Below are positions 6,619 through 14,914 of a DNA stretch of 20,734 nt, piece by piece; the stretch's first letter is position 1; every line of letters starts with the position of its first letter. The notes under the pieces are model-generated. The model had not been told where the DNA came from. It worked only from the letters and a program-made list of their open reading frames with translations, and ran no database searches. This DNA comes from Elusimicrobiota bacterium (GTDB lineage: Bacteria; Elusimicrobiota; UBA8919), in NCBI GenBank assembly GCA_003452965.1, contig DMMW01000023.1, positions 2,752-23,485 on the forward strand, given 5' to 3'. Made by a program: the position numbers and the translations under genes.

Positions 6619-7981
6619 TCTTAATTTCGTTTATTGCGACAAAAACCGATTCAACGGGAATAATTTTTATTTTTATTTTTTCGTCAATTCCTTTCATATT
6701 ATTTTTGGGAATTATACATTTTTCAAAACCCAATTTTTCCAGTTCACTAAGTCTTTGCGATATATGTGTTACAGCACGGACTTCACCGGTTAATCCGACT
6801 TCTCCAATGATACCTGTATTTGTTGGAATAACAAAATTTGAAACTGCTGAAGTAATAGCACAAGCAATCGCTAAATCACAGGTCGGTTCTTTTGTCTTAA
6901 TGCCTCCTACCAAGTTCACAAAGATGTCTTGGTTTAAGAGTCTCAGACCTAACCGTTTTTCCAATACGGCTATAATAATTGAAATTCTGTTAAATTCAAA
7001 ACCGGAGAATTGTCTCCGAGGAACAGGCAACGGGGTTGATGCGACCAATGCCTGAACTTCTAATAAGATTGGCCGATTACCTTCAATAATGCAGGTTATT
7101 ACGCTTCCTGAAACATTTTTTGGTTTTTCATTTATAAAAATTTCTGAAGGATTTTTTACTTCCATCAAACCATTTTCACGCATTTCAAAAATTCCAACCT
7201 CATTAGTTGAACCGAATCTATTTTTAAAGCACCTCAATATGCGGTATGAGTGATGTTGTTCAGCGCTGAAATAAAGAACTGTATCGACAATATGTTCCAA
7301 AAGCCGCGGCCCGGCAAGAGCCCCTTCTTTAGTTACATGACCGCATATAAATGTTGCAACCGACAATGATTTGCTGATAGATAATAGTTCTGAAGTTGTT
7401 TCTCTAACCTGAGAAACGCTTCCGGGAGCAGATGCGATATCATCCCTATACATTGTCTGTATTGAATCAATAAAAAGAAATTTCGGTTTGACTTTATTGA
7501 TTTTTGAAGTTATTTCGGAAAGCAATGTTTCCGATGCAAGAAATAGACTGCCCTTATCAATATTGAGACGCTGGGCACGCATCTTTATTTGCTCAAGCGA
7601 TTCTTCACCTGAAATATATAAACAGGTATGTTTTTTTGAAAGGTTTCCTGCAATCTGCAGCAATAGAGTTGATTTCCCAATACCGGGCTCTCCGCCTATT
7701 AATATTAACTGTCCTTCAACAATACCACCGCTTAACAGATTATCAAATTCATTAATAGTTGTTTTATGTCTGTTGTTTGATGTCTGCGTTTCTAAAATTT
7801 CATCTATTTTTCTAATTTGTGAAGAAAAATTGGTCATACCTGTTCTTGCTTTAGGTGCTGAGAACTTACGTTCTTCAACAAACGAATTCCACTTTCCGCA
7901 ATCCGGACACTTTCCCAACCACTTCGTGGATTCATAACCGCATTCCTGACAAATAAATATGTTTTTTTCTGTTATTTTCAT
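6608..7981 (-). CDS. radA: DNA repair/recombination protein RadA (Sms)
   Basis: RecA-like ATPase that promotes branch migration and processing of recombination intermediates. The 457 residues show the complete RadA layout: a four-cysteine zinc finger (C11, C14, C25, C28), Walker A GEPGIGKST (97-105), Walker B region FLFIDSIQT, the RadA-specific KNRFG motif (253-257) and a Lon-protease-like C-terminal domain (LVGGIKTKEPTCDLAIA, IGEVGLTGEVRAV). Length is typical. The gene lies 19 nt downstream of mlaD and upstream of yacL. No clear ribosome-binding site precedes the ATG at 7981. Its stop codon is contributed by the neighbouring heptamer array. Confidence 0.98.
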   Translation of the reverse strand: MKITEKNIFICQECGYESTKWLGKCPDCGKWNSFVEERKFSAPKARTGMTNFSSQIRKIDEILETQTSNNRHKTTINEFDNLLSGGIVEGQLILIGGEPGIGKSTLLLQIAGNLSKKHTCLYISGEESLEQIKMRAQRLNIDKGSLFLASETLLSEITSKINKVKPKFLFIDSIQTMYRDDIASAPGSVSQVRETTSELLSISKSLSVATFICGHVTKEGALAGPRLLEHIVDTVLYFSAEQHHSYRILRCFKNRFGSTNEVGIFEMRENGLMEVKNPSEIFINEKPKNVSGSVITCIIEGNRPILLEVQALVASTPLPVPRRQFSGFEFNRISIIIAVLEKRLGLRLLNQDIFVNLVGGIKTKEPTCDLAIACAITSAVSNFVIPTNTGIIGEVGLTGEVRAVTHISQRLSELEKLGFEKCIIPKNNMKGIDEKIKIKIIPVESVFVAINEIKNSV

Positions 7982-8000
7982 TATAATTGAAATTAATTTA

Positions 8001-8807
8001 TTATTTTCGCTCTTTTTCTAAGTTACTTTTAATTTCTTTTGCTTTCTTATCATCAACTATCCATTTTGACGGTGCATCTTCAAGCACTTTTGAGAATACT
8101 CGTAAACTCCAGATAGTATCTTTTAAATCATTTTGGATTTTTTTGTTTGTAATGATATCACCCAAAAGTCCTTCCCTATTTTCAATGGATTTTGAAATAT
8201 TTTCAAGAGATGTAAGGGTATTACTTAATTTTTGAGAAATAATATCAAGTCTTCCCTTGGATGATATTTTCCTCAATTCTCCTGAGATAATGGTTAAATC
8301 TTTGGAAAAAGTATTCAAATTACTAATTGTTGACTTTATTCCAGTGTTCTCAGTAATGTCTTTTAAAGAATTCAATATAGAACCGATAGCACTTTGTGCT
8401 TTTTCAAACATCATATCTATGCTTACGGGATCTATTCCCATAATGGTATCTTCATCAGACAATAATTCAGCTTTTGTAGTACCTGGGGTCAGCTGAATAA
8501 ATTTTACCCCGATAATTCCGGATGAAAATATATATGCCTGAGTATTTTTATAAACTTTTACATTTTCGTTTATCCATACTGTTACTTTTGCTTTTTCATT
8601 CTCAAGGTCAATATTCTTTACATATCCAACATTTACACCCGCAACCTGAACCTTTGCTTGAGTTAAAAGTCCTTGAATATCATTATAAAGAATATTAACT
8701 TTGTAGCCTTTTTCAAAAAATCTGATTCCGGACAAAATCATGATGGATATCGCAATTGCTAACGTTCCAAAAATGATAATAACTCCGACCTTAGTTTCAT
8801 TTTTCAT
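8001..8807 (-). CDS. mlaD: MlaD-type MCE-domain substrate-binding protein
   Basis: Membrane-anchored MCE protein of the Mla phospholipid transport system, working with the MlaE permease and MlaF ATPase to move lipids between inner and outer membranes. I choose ATG at 8807 (268 residues) over TTG at 8816 because AAGGAG lies 10 nt before the ATG and only 1 nt before the TTG. A single N-terminal membrane helix (about 8-28) leads into one MCE domain (about 35-115; NILYNDIQGLLTQAKVQVAGV and IIGVKFIQLTPG). A long coiled-coil-prone region rich in S, N, I and L (about 130-240) follows. It is longer than E. coli MlaD (about 183 residues), as is common for this class elsewhere. No mlaA, mlaB or mlaC is seen here. 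Confidence 0.92.
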   Translation of the reverse strand: MKNETKVGVIIIFGTLAIAISIMILSGIRFFEKGYKVNILYNDIQGLLTQAKVQVAGVNVGYVKNIDLENEKAKVTVWINENVKVYKNTQAYIFSSGIIGVKFIQLTPGTTKAELLSDEDTIMGIDPVSIDMMFEKAQSAIGSILNSLKDITENTGIKSTISNLNTFSKDLTIISGELRKISSKGRLDIISQKLSNTLTSLENISKSIENREGLLGDIITNKKIQNDLKDTIWSLRVFSKVLEDAPSKWIVDDKKAKEIKSNLEKERK

Positions 8808-8825
8808 AATAATCAATCTCCTTAC

Positions 8826-8889
8826 AAATTAAAAGTTATAAGTTAAAGGTTAAAAGGTTTTTATTTTAATTTATACTTTTAATTTTAAC
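8826..8889. repeat. Heptamer array, AAGTTAA sub-family
   Basis: The left arm is AAGTTAT AAGTTAA AGGTTAA; the right arm is TTATACT TTTAATT TTAACTT. The arms are complementary and both follow a 7-bp period. It lies in the mlaF-mlaD gap, just upstream of the mlaD ribosome-binding site, and could form an AU-rich RNA stem there. Confidence 0.65.
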
Positions 8890-8903
8890 TTGTTTCTTTA
8901 TCA

Positions 8904-9656
8904 TTATCTAACTTTCATTTTAATCGGACCGACAGATGATCCTGTAGTAAATTGCTTAATATACATATTTTCTGTTTTTTTAAATTCAGACGGAGTTCCT
9001 TCGCCTATAATTTTTCCGTCATAAAGCATAGCTATATGATTTGAAATCTTATAGGCACTGGTCATATCATGCGTGACAACAATGGATGTAACGGCTAATG
9101 TCTTTTGAAGATGAATAATTAAATCATTTATCACGTCAGCCATTATTGGATCTATGCCCGTTGTCGGTTCATCATAAAAAATATATTTTGGACCTGTTGC
9201 GATAGCCCTGGCGAGAGCAACCCTTTTTTTCATACCGCCTGAGAGTTCAGAAGGCTTCATATTTTCTATTCCTTCAAGACCGATTCTTGAAAGGCATTCC
9301 TTAACTTTTTCGGATATATCGTGTTCCGACATTATTTTAAGATTTCTCAAGCCAAAAGCAACATTTTCCTTTACGTTTAAAGAATCAAAAAGCGCTGCAC
9401 TCTGAAAAAGAAAGCCAAACTTTTTCTGAACTTCAAACAGTTTATCTTCATCAAGTTTTGTTATTTCTTCATTATCAACATATATTTCGCCTGAATCAGG
9501 TTTTAAAAGACCGACAATATGCTTAATTAACACGGATTTACCGCAGCCACTTCCGCCGATAATAGTAATGGTTTCTCCGTCTTTAATTTCTAAATCAACA
9601 CCTTTAAAAACCACATTCTCACAAAACGATTTATGTATATTAACAATTTTTATCAT
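8904..9656 (-). CDS. mlaF: MlaF-type ABC transporter ATPase
   Basis: Cytoplasmic ATPase that powers the Mla lipid transporter through the MlaE permease. The 250 residues contain Walker A GGSGCGKS (34-41), the Q-loop region FLFQSAALF, the ABC signature LSGG (138-141, LSGGMKKRVALARA), Walker B YIFYDEPTTGID (158-169) and the switch histidine in VVTHDM. FQSAALFDSLNVKENVAF is typical of MCE-associated ATPases and helps separate it from other ABC families. Its ATG at 9656 begins immediately after the mlaE stop with no gap, so the two are translationally coupled. mlaD follows after a short repeat-containing gap. Confidence 0.95.
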   Translation of the reverse strand: MIKIVNIHKSFCENVVFKGVDLEIKDGETITIIGGSGCGKSVLIKHIVGLLKPDSGEIYVDNEEITKLDEDKLFEVQKKFGFLFQSAALFDSLNVKENVAFGLRNLKIMSEHDISEKVKECLSRIGLEGIENMKPSELSGGMKKRVALARAIATGPKYIFYDEPTTGIDPIMADVINDLIIHLQKTLAVTSIVVTHDMTSAYKISNHIAMLYDGKIIGEGTPSEFKKTENMYIKQFTTGSSVGPIKMKVR

Positions 9657-10442
9657 TTATCCTACTCCAAACATAACCAACAAAGCAGTCAGAAAATAAT
9701 CGGATACAAGTATCATAACCATGGAAATAACAACCGTTTGCGTAGTAGAGCGACCTACCCCTTCAGCTCCTCCTTCACACGTAAAACCTTTATAACATGC
9801 TGTTGTAACTATTATCAAGGCAAAAAATACCGATTTAATTAATCCGTGAAACAAATCCTCGGTACGCATGTAATCAAGTATATCATTCTGATAAACGACT
9901 GGAGCAATTCCTAATTTATATACGCTTACGAAAAAACCGCCGATAATTCCGACTATATCTGCAAATATGGTAAGAATGGGAACCATAATAACCATAGATA
10001 TAAATCTTGGTACAGCAAGATATCTTATAGGATTTGTCCCTAATGTGTATAGAGCATCAATTTGTTCCGTAACCTTCATAGTTCCTAATTCGGATGCAAT
10101 CGCAGCTCCTACCCTACCTGCTAAAACAACTGCCGTCAAAACAGGTCCTAATTCTTTGACTATTGAAAAGCCGACAACACTGCCAATATAAATAGGTTCA
10201 TTAAAAATATTTCGGGTGGAATAAGCAGTTTGTAAAGCCAAAACCATTCCGGTAAAAGCGGATGTCAATAGTATGACGGGAATGGATTTTACACCTATTA
10301 ATACCATTTGATAAGTAGTATTTTCTTTATCGTATTTACCAGTAAGAAATGTATGCAATATTTGCATAAACATTTTATATGCACATCCTAATTCTTCAGA
10401 CAATTTTAAAAACTTTTCACCAATCAGCCAAAATATCTTCAT
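9657..10442 (-). CDS. mlaE: MlaE-type permease
   Basis: Inner-membrane permease of the Mla lipid transporter. The 261-residue length and about five to six membrane segments fit the family. Recognisable segments are ILLTSAFTGMVLALQ, GFSIVKELGPVLTAVVLAGR, GAAIASELGTMKVTEQIDAL and NPIRYLAVPRF, which is the conserved cytoplasmic loop. The ATG at 10442 overlaps the alr stop by four bases (ATGA), and mlaF follows without a gap. The order alr-mlaE-mlaF-mlaD suggests one transcript that links cell-wall precursor supply with outer-membrane lipid maintenance. Confidence 0.95.
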   Translation of the reverse strand: MKIFWLIGEKFLKLSEELGCAYKMFMQILHTFLTGKYDKENTTYQMVLIGVKSIPVILLTSAFTGMVLALQTAYSTRNIFNEPIYIGSVVGFSIVKELGPVLTAVVLAGRVGAAIASELGTMKVTEQIDALYTLGTNPIRYLAVPRFISMVIMVPILTIFADIVGIIGGFFVSVYKLGIAPVVYQNDILDYMRTEDLFHGLIKSVFFALIIVTTACYKGFTCEGGAEGVGRSTTQTVVISMVMILVSDYFLTALLVMFGVG

Positions 10443-11656
10443 ATGTATAACCTATGTATCCGTTTTGAAATTGAGGTAACAACTTCGTAATTTATTGTTT
10501 CGCCTCTTTTTGCTATGTCTTCAGCGGTTATGCTTTCTTTACCCTGAGAACCTATTATTATAACATCATCCCCTACGGAAACATTTTTTATATTTGTAAC
10601 ATCTATCATTGTCATATCCATACAAACTCTTCCGACTACCGGAACTTTTTCACCTTTAATAATAACTTCGGAGTTATTTGAATTATATCTTGAAAAACCG
10701 TCAGCATAACCGATAGGTATTGTTGCTATTTTAGACCGTTTTTTAGTAATGAAGGTTCTGCAATAGCTTATTGATGTATTTTTAGGCAAGGTTTTTAAAA
10801 AAATAATTTTTGATTTAAGAGCCAATACAGGTTTTGTAGGAAGTATTTTATCTGAATCGCTGAAAGGTAAAAGTCCGTATATTAAAAGACCCGGTCTGAT
10901 AAGATTGAAATGAGAGTTTTGATATTTAAGTATTGATGCACTGGCTGAAATGTGTGCGTAGTTAACACGGATAGTATTTGAAATATTTTGAAAAACTGAT
11001 ATTTGCTTTTCAGTAAAACTTCTATTTTCATTAGCGCAAGCAATGTGCGAATAGATACCTTCCATGAAAATATTTGTAAAATTGCTACATTTATATAGAG
11101 TAGAAATAACAGTATTTGGATTTAGTCCGATTCTTCCCATTCCTGTATCGATTTTTAAGTGAAAAGGAATTATTTTATTGGCTTTTGCTGCATATTTGTT
11201 TAATGTTTTAAGTCCTGAGAAGCTTGCTATTGTTGGTATTAAATTATATTTTATTATTTCTTTGAAATTTGTAAACGGAAAAGTGCTGCCCAATATTAAA
11301 ATATTTTTTTTAATACCTGCTTCACGCAATGCGATTCCTTCCTCAATCGTAGCAACGCCGAATATTTTTACAGGTGTGCTTTCCATGGCTCTCGCAATCA
11401 TAATGGCGCCATGACCATATGCATCTGCCTTTATTACAGCAAGAATATTTATACCGTTAGAAAAAGACGTTGAATTTGTTGATGGTAAAGATTGAGGAGT
11501 AAATATCGGTTTGGTTCGATTGTTATTTAAACTATTTAAATGGTGAAGTTTGTTAACGGGATTTATATTATTACATATAAATTTTTTTAATATATTTATA
11601 TTGTAAACTAAGTTTTTTAAATTAATCTCCGCATATGTAGGTCGTAGAATTTTCAT
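10439..11656 (-). CDS. alr: Alanine racemase with an unusual N-terminal insert
   Basis: PLP-dependent interconversion of L- and D-alanine for peptidoglycan synthesis. The PLP lysine is K76 in AVIKADAYGHG, and the catalytic tyrosine region is TIPIGYADGFSRY. KIDTGMGRIG, VGRVCMDMTMIDV and GETINYEVVTSISKRI are further family segments. The 405 residues exceed the usual 360-385. Residues about 29-68, between the first helix and the strand carrying the PLP lysine, form a low-complexity stretch rich in N, S, T and P; family members usually have only a few residues there. No Shine-Dalgarno sequence precedes ATG 11656, and the region upstream is a heptamer array. The gene ends in a four-base overlap with mlaE. 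Confidence 0.95.
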   Translation of the reverse strand: MKILRPTYAEINLKNLVYNINILKKFICNNINPVNKLHHLNSLNNNRTKPIFTPQSLPSTNSTSFSNGINILAVIKADAYGHGAIMIARAMESTPVKIFGVATIEEGIALREAGIKKNILILGSTFPFTNFKEIIKYNLIPTIASFSGLKTLNKYAAKANKIIPFHLKIDTGMGRIGLNPNTVISTLYKCSNFTNIFMEGIYSHIACANENRSFTEKQISVFQNISNTIRVNYAHISASASILKYQNSHFNLIRPGLLIYGLLPFSDSDKILPTKPVLALKSKIIFLKTLPKNTSISYCRTFITKKRSKIATIPIGYADGFSRYNSNNSEVIIKGEKVPVVGRVCMDMTMIDVTNIKNVSVGDDVIIIGSQGKESITAEDIAKRGETINYEVVTSISKRIHRLYI

Positions 11657-11662
11657 ATAGGA

Positions 11663-11791
11663 ATCAGGGGTTAGAGGTTAAAAATTCAGAGGATAGATAT
11701 TAGGGATTAGAGGTGAGTAAAAAATAAAACCAAAAACTTATCCCTCTCCCCCATACGCTATTCTCTGCACTTAAATACCCTATCCGCTGCC
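11663..11791. repeat. Heptamer array in the dnaB-alr gap, degenerate copy
   Basis: AGGGGTT AGAGGTT and, further on, AGGGATT AGAGGTG form the left arm. ATCCCTC, ATACGCT ATTCTCT and later CCCTATCCGCT form the right arm. It belongs to the AGAGGTT sub-family but is more eroded than the copies near ispD and radA. It occupies almost the whole 139-bp gap; I see no convincing promoter for alr in it. Confidence 0.65.
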
Positions 11792-11795
11792 TTTA

Positions 11796-13166
11796 TTATT
11801 TAGATGCGTTTTCAAACCGGGTATATTCTTTGAAAAATCTTAAATTCACTGTTCCTGTTTTCCCGTTTCTATTTTTTGCAACCAGTATTTCCGCATCGCA
11901 TATGGGGCTGGAAGCTTCTATACCGTCCGGTTTATACATTGCCGGTTGATATATCATTAAAACCAAGTCTGCATCCTGTTCTATAGCACCAGATTCTCTT
12001 AAATCAGCGAGACGCGGTCTACCGACTTGATTTCCTGTTCTCTTTTCCGGTTCTCTGGACAACTGCGATAAGGCGATTACCGGTACTTTTAAGTCCTTAG
12101 CCATAACTTTTAGCGACCTTGAAATTTCGGCGACTTCCTGCTGTCTATATTCAGAACGCCCGGTTTTTCCAGACATAAGCTGAAGATAATCAATTATTAT
12201 TAGTCCGATTCCTTTAATTTCAGAATCTAATCGTCTTGCCCGTGATTTCATTTCAAGAACATGCAGGGATGATGAATCATCAAGAAATATTTTTGCTTCC
12301 TTCAGTTTACCGGCAGCAGTAGTGATTCTTGGCCAATCATCTTTTGATAGGTAACCATTTCTGACTCTATCACTCGCTACTCTTGCTTGTGAACATAAAA
12401 ATCTGTTAAAAAGTTCGTCATTAGACATTTCCAAAGAAAAAATAAGAACCGGTTTATTATGGAGTAAAGCTATATTTTCGGCAATATTCAAACAAAAGGA
12501 TGTTTTCCCTGTTGACGGTCGGCCTGCAATAATAATAAAGTTGGATTTTTTAAATCCTCCGGTTATTTTATCCAAATCGGCAAATCCGCTTGGTATGCCC
12601 GGCACCTGTTCTTTGTTCTGATATATTGCTTCAATATTATCAAGTGCAGGATTTATCATATCCGATATACTGACAGGTCCTTTTAACACTCTTTTTTCGG
12701 ATATATTAAAAATCATCTGTGCTACTTTATCTACTACTTCACTCACATCACTAATACCGATTGTTGTAGCATCACCTATGATTTTTCTGCCTGCATGTTC
12801 TAATTCTCTTAAAACAGCCTTATCTTTGACAATTTTAGCATAATATTCAACATTGGATGCTGTAATAACCGTGTCTACAAGAGAAGTAAGATAAACGCTG
12901 CCACCCAATCTTGTAATTTCTGCATTTGATTTCAAATGATCATTGATTAAAATTATATCAACATCGCCTTTATTTCTGTCATAGGTATCAATGATTTCAC
13001 GGAAAATAATTTTATGAGCTGTTAAATAAAAATCGTTTTCGGAAAGAGTATCCATCGCAATTTCTATAGCTTCTTTTTCAATTAGCATGGAGCCGAGTAC
13101 AGCTCTTTCAGCTTCTATATTATTTGGTGCTATTAAGTCAATCTGGCTATTACTGATTGTTACCAT
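11796..13166 (-). CDS. dnaB: Replicative DNA helicase DnaB
   Basis: Hexameric 5'-3' helicase that unwinds DNA at the replication fork. The 456 residues show the N-terminal DnaB domain (PNNIEAERAVLGSML, about 14-28, with VYLTSLVDTV), a linker, then the RecA-type ATPase domain. In the ATPase domain, Walker A is GRPSTGKTS (215-223), LIIIDYLQLMSG is Walker B, and LKVPVIALSQLSREPEKR, LRESGAIEQDADLVLMIY and VAKNRNGKTGTV are conserved helicase motifs. No intein or insertion is present. It follows rplI by 14 nt, an arrangement also seen in Bacillus and many other bacteria. Confidence 0.98.
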   Translation of the reverse strand: MVTISNSQIDLIAPNNIEAERAVLGSMLIEKEAIEIAMDTLSENDFYLTAHKIIFREIIDTYDRNKGDVDIILINDHLKSNAEITRLGGSVYLTSLVDTVITASNVEYYAKIVKDKAVLRELEHAGRKIIGDATTIGISDVSEVVDKVAQMIFNISEKRVLKGPVSISDMINPALDNIEAIYQNKEQVPGIPSGFADLDKITGGFKKSNFIIIAGRPSTGKTSFCLNIAENIALLHNKPVLIFSLEMSNDELFNRFLCSQARVASDRVRNGYLSKDDWPRITTAAGKLKEAKIFLDDSSSLHVLEMKSRARRLDSEIKGIGLIIIDYLQLMSGKTGRSEYRQQEVAEISRSLKVMAKDLKVPVIALSQLSREPEKRTGNQVGRPRLADLRESGAIEQDADLVLMIYQPAMYKPDGIEASSPICDAEILVAKNRNGKTGTVNLRFFKEYTRFENASK

Positions 13167-13180
13167 AATAATTTTAAGTG

Positions 13181-13630
13181 TTAATTCCCTTTCTTAACGA
13201 TCCACACCTTCACTTTTGCCGAAACATCAGGATGTATCTTTACAGATATATCAAATGCCCCAAGTTCTTTCAACGGATCTTTAATAATAATAGACTTTTT
13301 GTCAATATCAAAACCCTCGTTTTTAAGTGCGTCTGAAATATCAGATGCACTGATAGAACCAAAAATTTTATTTTCAGCACCTACTTCAGCAGGAATAGTT
13401 ATAGAGATACTTGAAAGTTTTTTAGCATATTCTTGGGCTTTTTCAATTTCCGCCTTAAGAATATTAGTTATTTTTATTTTTTCCCTTTCAATGATTTTTA
13501 AATTACCTTCATTGGCTACTAGCGCTAAACCCTGAGGTAAAAGAAAATTTCTTGCATATCCGTCCTTCACATTTTTTACATCCCCTGCTTTTCCAAAACC
13601 GCTAACTTCCTTTTTTAAGATAATCTTCAT
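13181..13630 (-). CDS. rplI: 50S ribosomal protein L9
   Basis: Large-subunit protein that binds 23S rRNA near the L1 stalk and helps limit frameshifting. I choose ATG at 13630, giving 149 residues that start MKIILKKEVSGFGKAGDV, the standard L9 N-terminus. A start further upstream at 13672 would add 14 residues unlike any L9. AAGGAG sits a proper distance before the chosen ATG. The N-terminal rRNA-binding domain (GYARNFLLPQGLA), long central helix and C-terminal domain (FGSISASDISDAL) are all present. Its first 29 nt overlap the end of the DUF2232 gene, so translation is probably coupled. Confidence 0.97.
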   Translation of the reverse strand: MKIILKKEVSGFGKAGDVKNVKDGYARNFLLPQGLALVANEGNLKIIEREKIKITNILKAEIEKAQEYAKKLSSISITIPAEVGAENKIFGSISASDISDALKNEGFDIDKKSIIIKDPLKELGAFDISVKIHPDVSAKVKVWIVKKGN

Positions 13631-14492
13631 TTTTGCTATCTCCTTTTGTTCTAAAATTGAGCCATATATCAACTATTCCTAAGAATATTGATAGTGGAGG
13701 ATAAAAGACAAATAATATATATATTATAATCAGTAGAAAGCTTTGCTTATTTAAAAAATATTTACTTATAGACAAGCCCTGCATAAAATAAAGAAAGAAT
13801 ATTACATATAAAATATTTTCGAATATTTGAGACGGAATGTTATATTTCATTTTTATACTGATTCCGTAAAAAAGCATTGAAAATATTAAGAAAAAAATAG
13901 TTTGTTCCGGTAATTTCCATTTTTCAAAAGGCGGCAGTTTATTTATCGGAATTTCGTATTTCTTTGATATTAAAGACAGGAAAATGTATGAAAGAAATAT
14001 ATTTGTAGTTATAAATATTGTTGATATGGCATAAATATTTTTGGTAAGTATTGTTAGAACGGTATTTGATAAATCTTTCGGTAAACCTGAAATAACAGAT
14101 TCAAGAGCCCATGTTAACTGGAATCCGCTTAAGTTAATAGCCAATAAACCGATAATTAGAAACAAATTAGTCAATAAACATGATTCAAATATTATTTTCC
14201 ATGCATTGATTTTTTTTAATATCCCGAAAGATAAAATAATGGAATTCATTGCAACCAATAATAAAAAGAAGGATAATAATATATAGCCGAAAGAAGTCAA
14301 TTTATATATAACAATGGATGATAAAACTATTCCGGCTAAACCTGCAAATATACCGTATTTGATTAATAAAACAATGATAGATATAGATGAAAAAGGCAGG
14401 ATTATTATGCCCGCAAAAGGAATTATTAAACTAGAGAAAAAAAATATAAATGATAGAACAATTAAAAATAAAATGTTTCTTATAGATAGCAT
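13602..14492 (-). CDS. DUF2232 (YybS-like) membrane protein
   Basis: Polytopic membrane protein with about eight hydrophobic segments over 296 residues; residues between them are mostly K, N and S. Composition, length and position between the rpsF-ssb-rpsR set and rplI-dnaB match YybS of Bacillus and the DUF2232 family, whose function is unknown. Sequence conservation in this family is low, so the call leans heavily on context. In Bacillus the c-di-AMP phosphodiesterase gene gdpP lies between this gene and rplI; here the DUF2232 gene runs directly into rplI with a 29-nt overlap. ATG at 14492 begins with MLSIRNILFLIVLSFIFFF, a membrane helix. Confidence 0.75.
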   Translation of the reverse strand: MLSIRNILFLIVLSFIFFFSSLIIPFAGIIILPFSSISIIVLLIKYGIFAGLAGIVLSSIVIYKLTSFGYILLSFFLLLVAMNSIILSFGILKKINAWKIIFESCLLTNLFLIIGLLAINLSGFQLTWALESVISGLPKDLSNTVLTILTKNIYAISTIFITTNIFLSYIFLSLISKKYEIPINKLPPFEKWKLPEQTIFFLIFSMLFYGISIKMKYNIPSQIFENILYVIFFLYFMQGLSISKYFLNKQSFLLIIIYILFVFYPPLSIFLGIVDIWLNFRTKGDSKNEDYLKKGS

Positions 14493-14517
14493 AAAAAGAT
14501 ATTTAAACTAATTTGTC

Positions 14518-14557
14518 ATATCCATCGGTTTTTACAGTGAAAAATCTCAATGGATAT
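14518..14557. repeat. Inverted repeat between rpsR and the DUF2232 gene
   Basis: ATATCCAT (14518-14525) and ATGGATAT (14550-14557) are perfect 8-bp arms enclosing a second pairing of TTTTT with AAAAA. On the transcribed strand the stem is not followed by a T-tract, so it is not a standard rho-independent terminator. It may reduce read-through from the ribosomal genes or mark an RNA-processing point. Confidence 0.5.
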
Positions 14558-14575
14558 CAGGCGTTTTCCTTGCCG

Positions 14576-14854
14576 TTATAGACTGGCAAAAGGAATTATT
14601 GCAATATTTCTTGCTCGTTTTATGGCTCTGGTTAAAATTCTCTGATGTTTGACACAGACCCCGGTAAATCTGGATGATAACATTTTACCTCTATCTGTTA
14701 TATAATTTTTAAGAAGCCCGACGTTTTTGTAGTCAATTTCAATATTATCGGCACAAAATCTGCAGAATTTTTTTTTGAATTGTTTATTCTTTGAACCTTT
14801 CCATTTTGGTTTAAAACTTTTTTTACCACCGGGCTTTTTTTTGTGTTCTACCAT
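14576..14854 (-). CDS. rpsR: 30S ribosomal protein S18
   Basis: Small-subunit protein that binds with S6 at the platform of the 30S particle. I choose ATG at 14854 (92 residues). An ATG at 14866 is also open, but the bases following it, GGAGG, form an ideal ribosome-binding site 5 nt before the second ATG. The N-terminal 30 residues are very basic (K and G rich). KFCRFCADN and GVCVKHQR give a C-x2-C ... C-x3-H set, so this is the zinc-binding form of S18. ITDRGKMLSSRFTGV and RAIKRARNIAIIPF are standard S18 segments. It follows ssb within the rpsF-ssb-rpsR operon. Confidence 0.96.
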   Translation of the reverse strand: MVEHKKKPGGKKSFKPKWKGSKNKQFKKKFCRFCADNIEIDYKNVGLLKNYITDRGKMLSSRFTGVCVKHQRILTRAIKRARNIAIIPFASL

Positions 14855-14869
14855 ATTCTCCTCCATTGT

Positions 14870-14894
14870 CTCGCCGTAGTTACTCCGTTACGTA
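14870..14894. repeat. Small hairpin in the ssb-rpsR gap
   Basis: CGCCGTA pairs imperfectly with TACGTAGGCG around a TTACTCCGT loop. It sits just upstream of the rpsR ribosome-binding site and might affect translation of rpsR. It resembles the other GC-rich stem-loops of the window more than a regulatory element I can name. Confidence 0.4.
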
Positions 14895-14914
14895 GGCGGG
14901 TAATTTAAAGTATA

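Noticed and set aside
13631..13672. Upstream start for ribosomal protein L9
   Set aside because: It adds 14 residues absent from L9; the downstream ATG has the proper ribosome-binding site and the canonical N-terminus.
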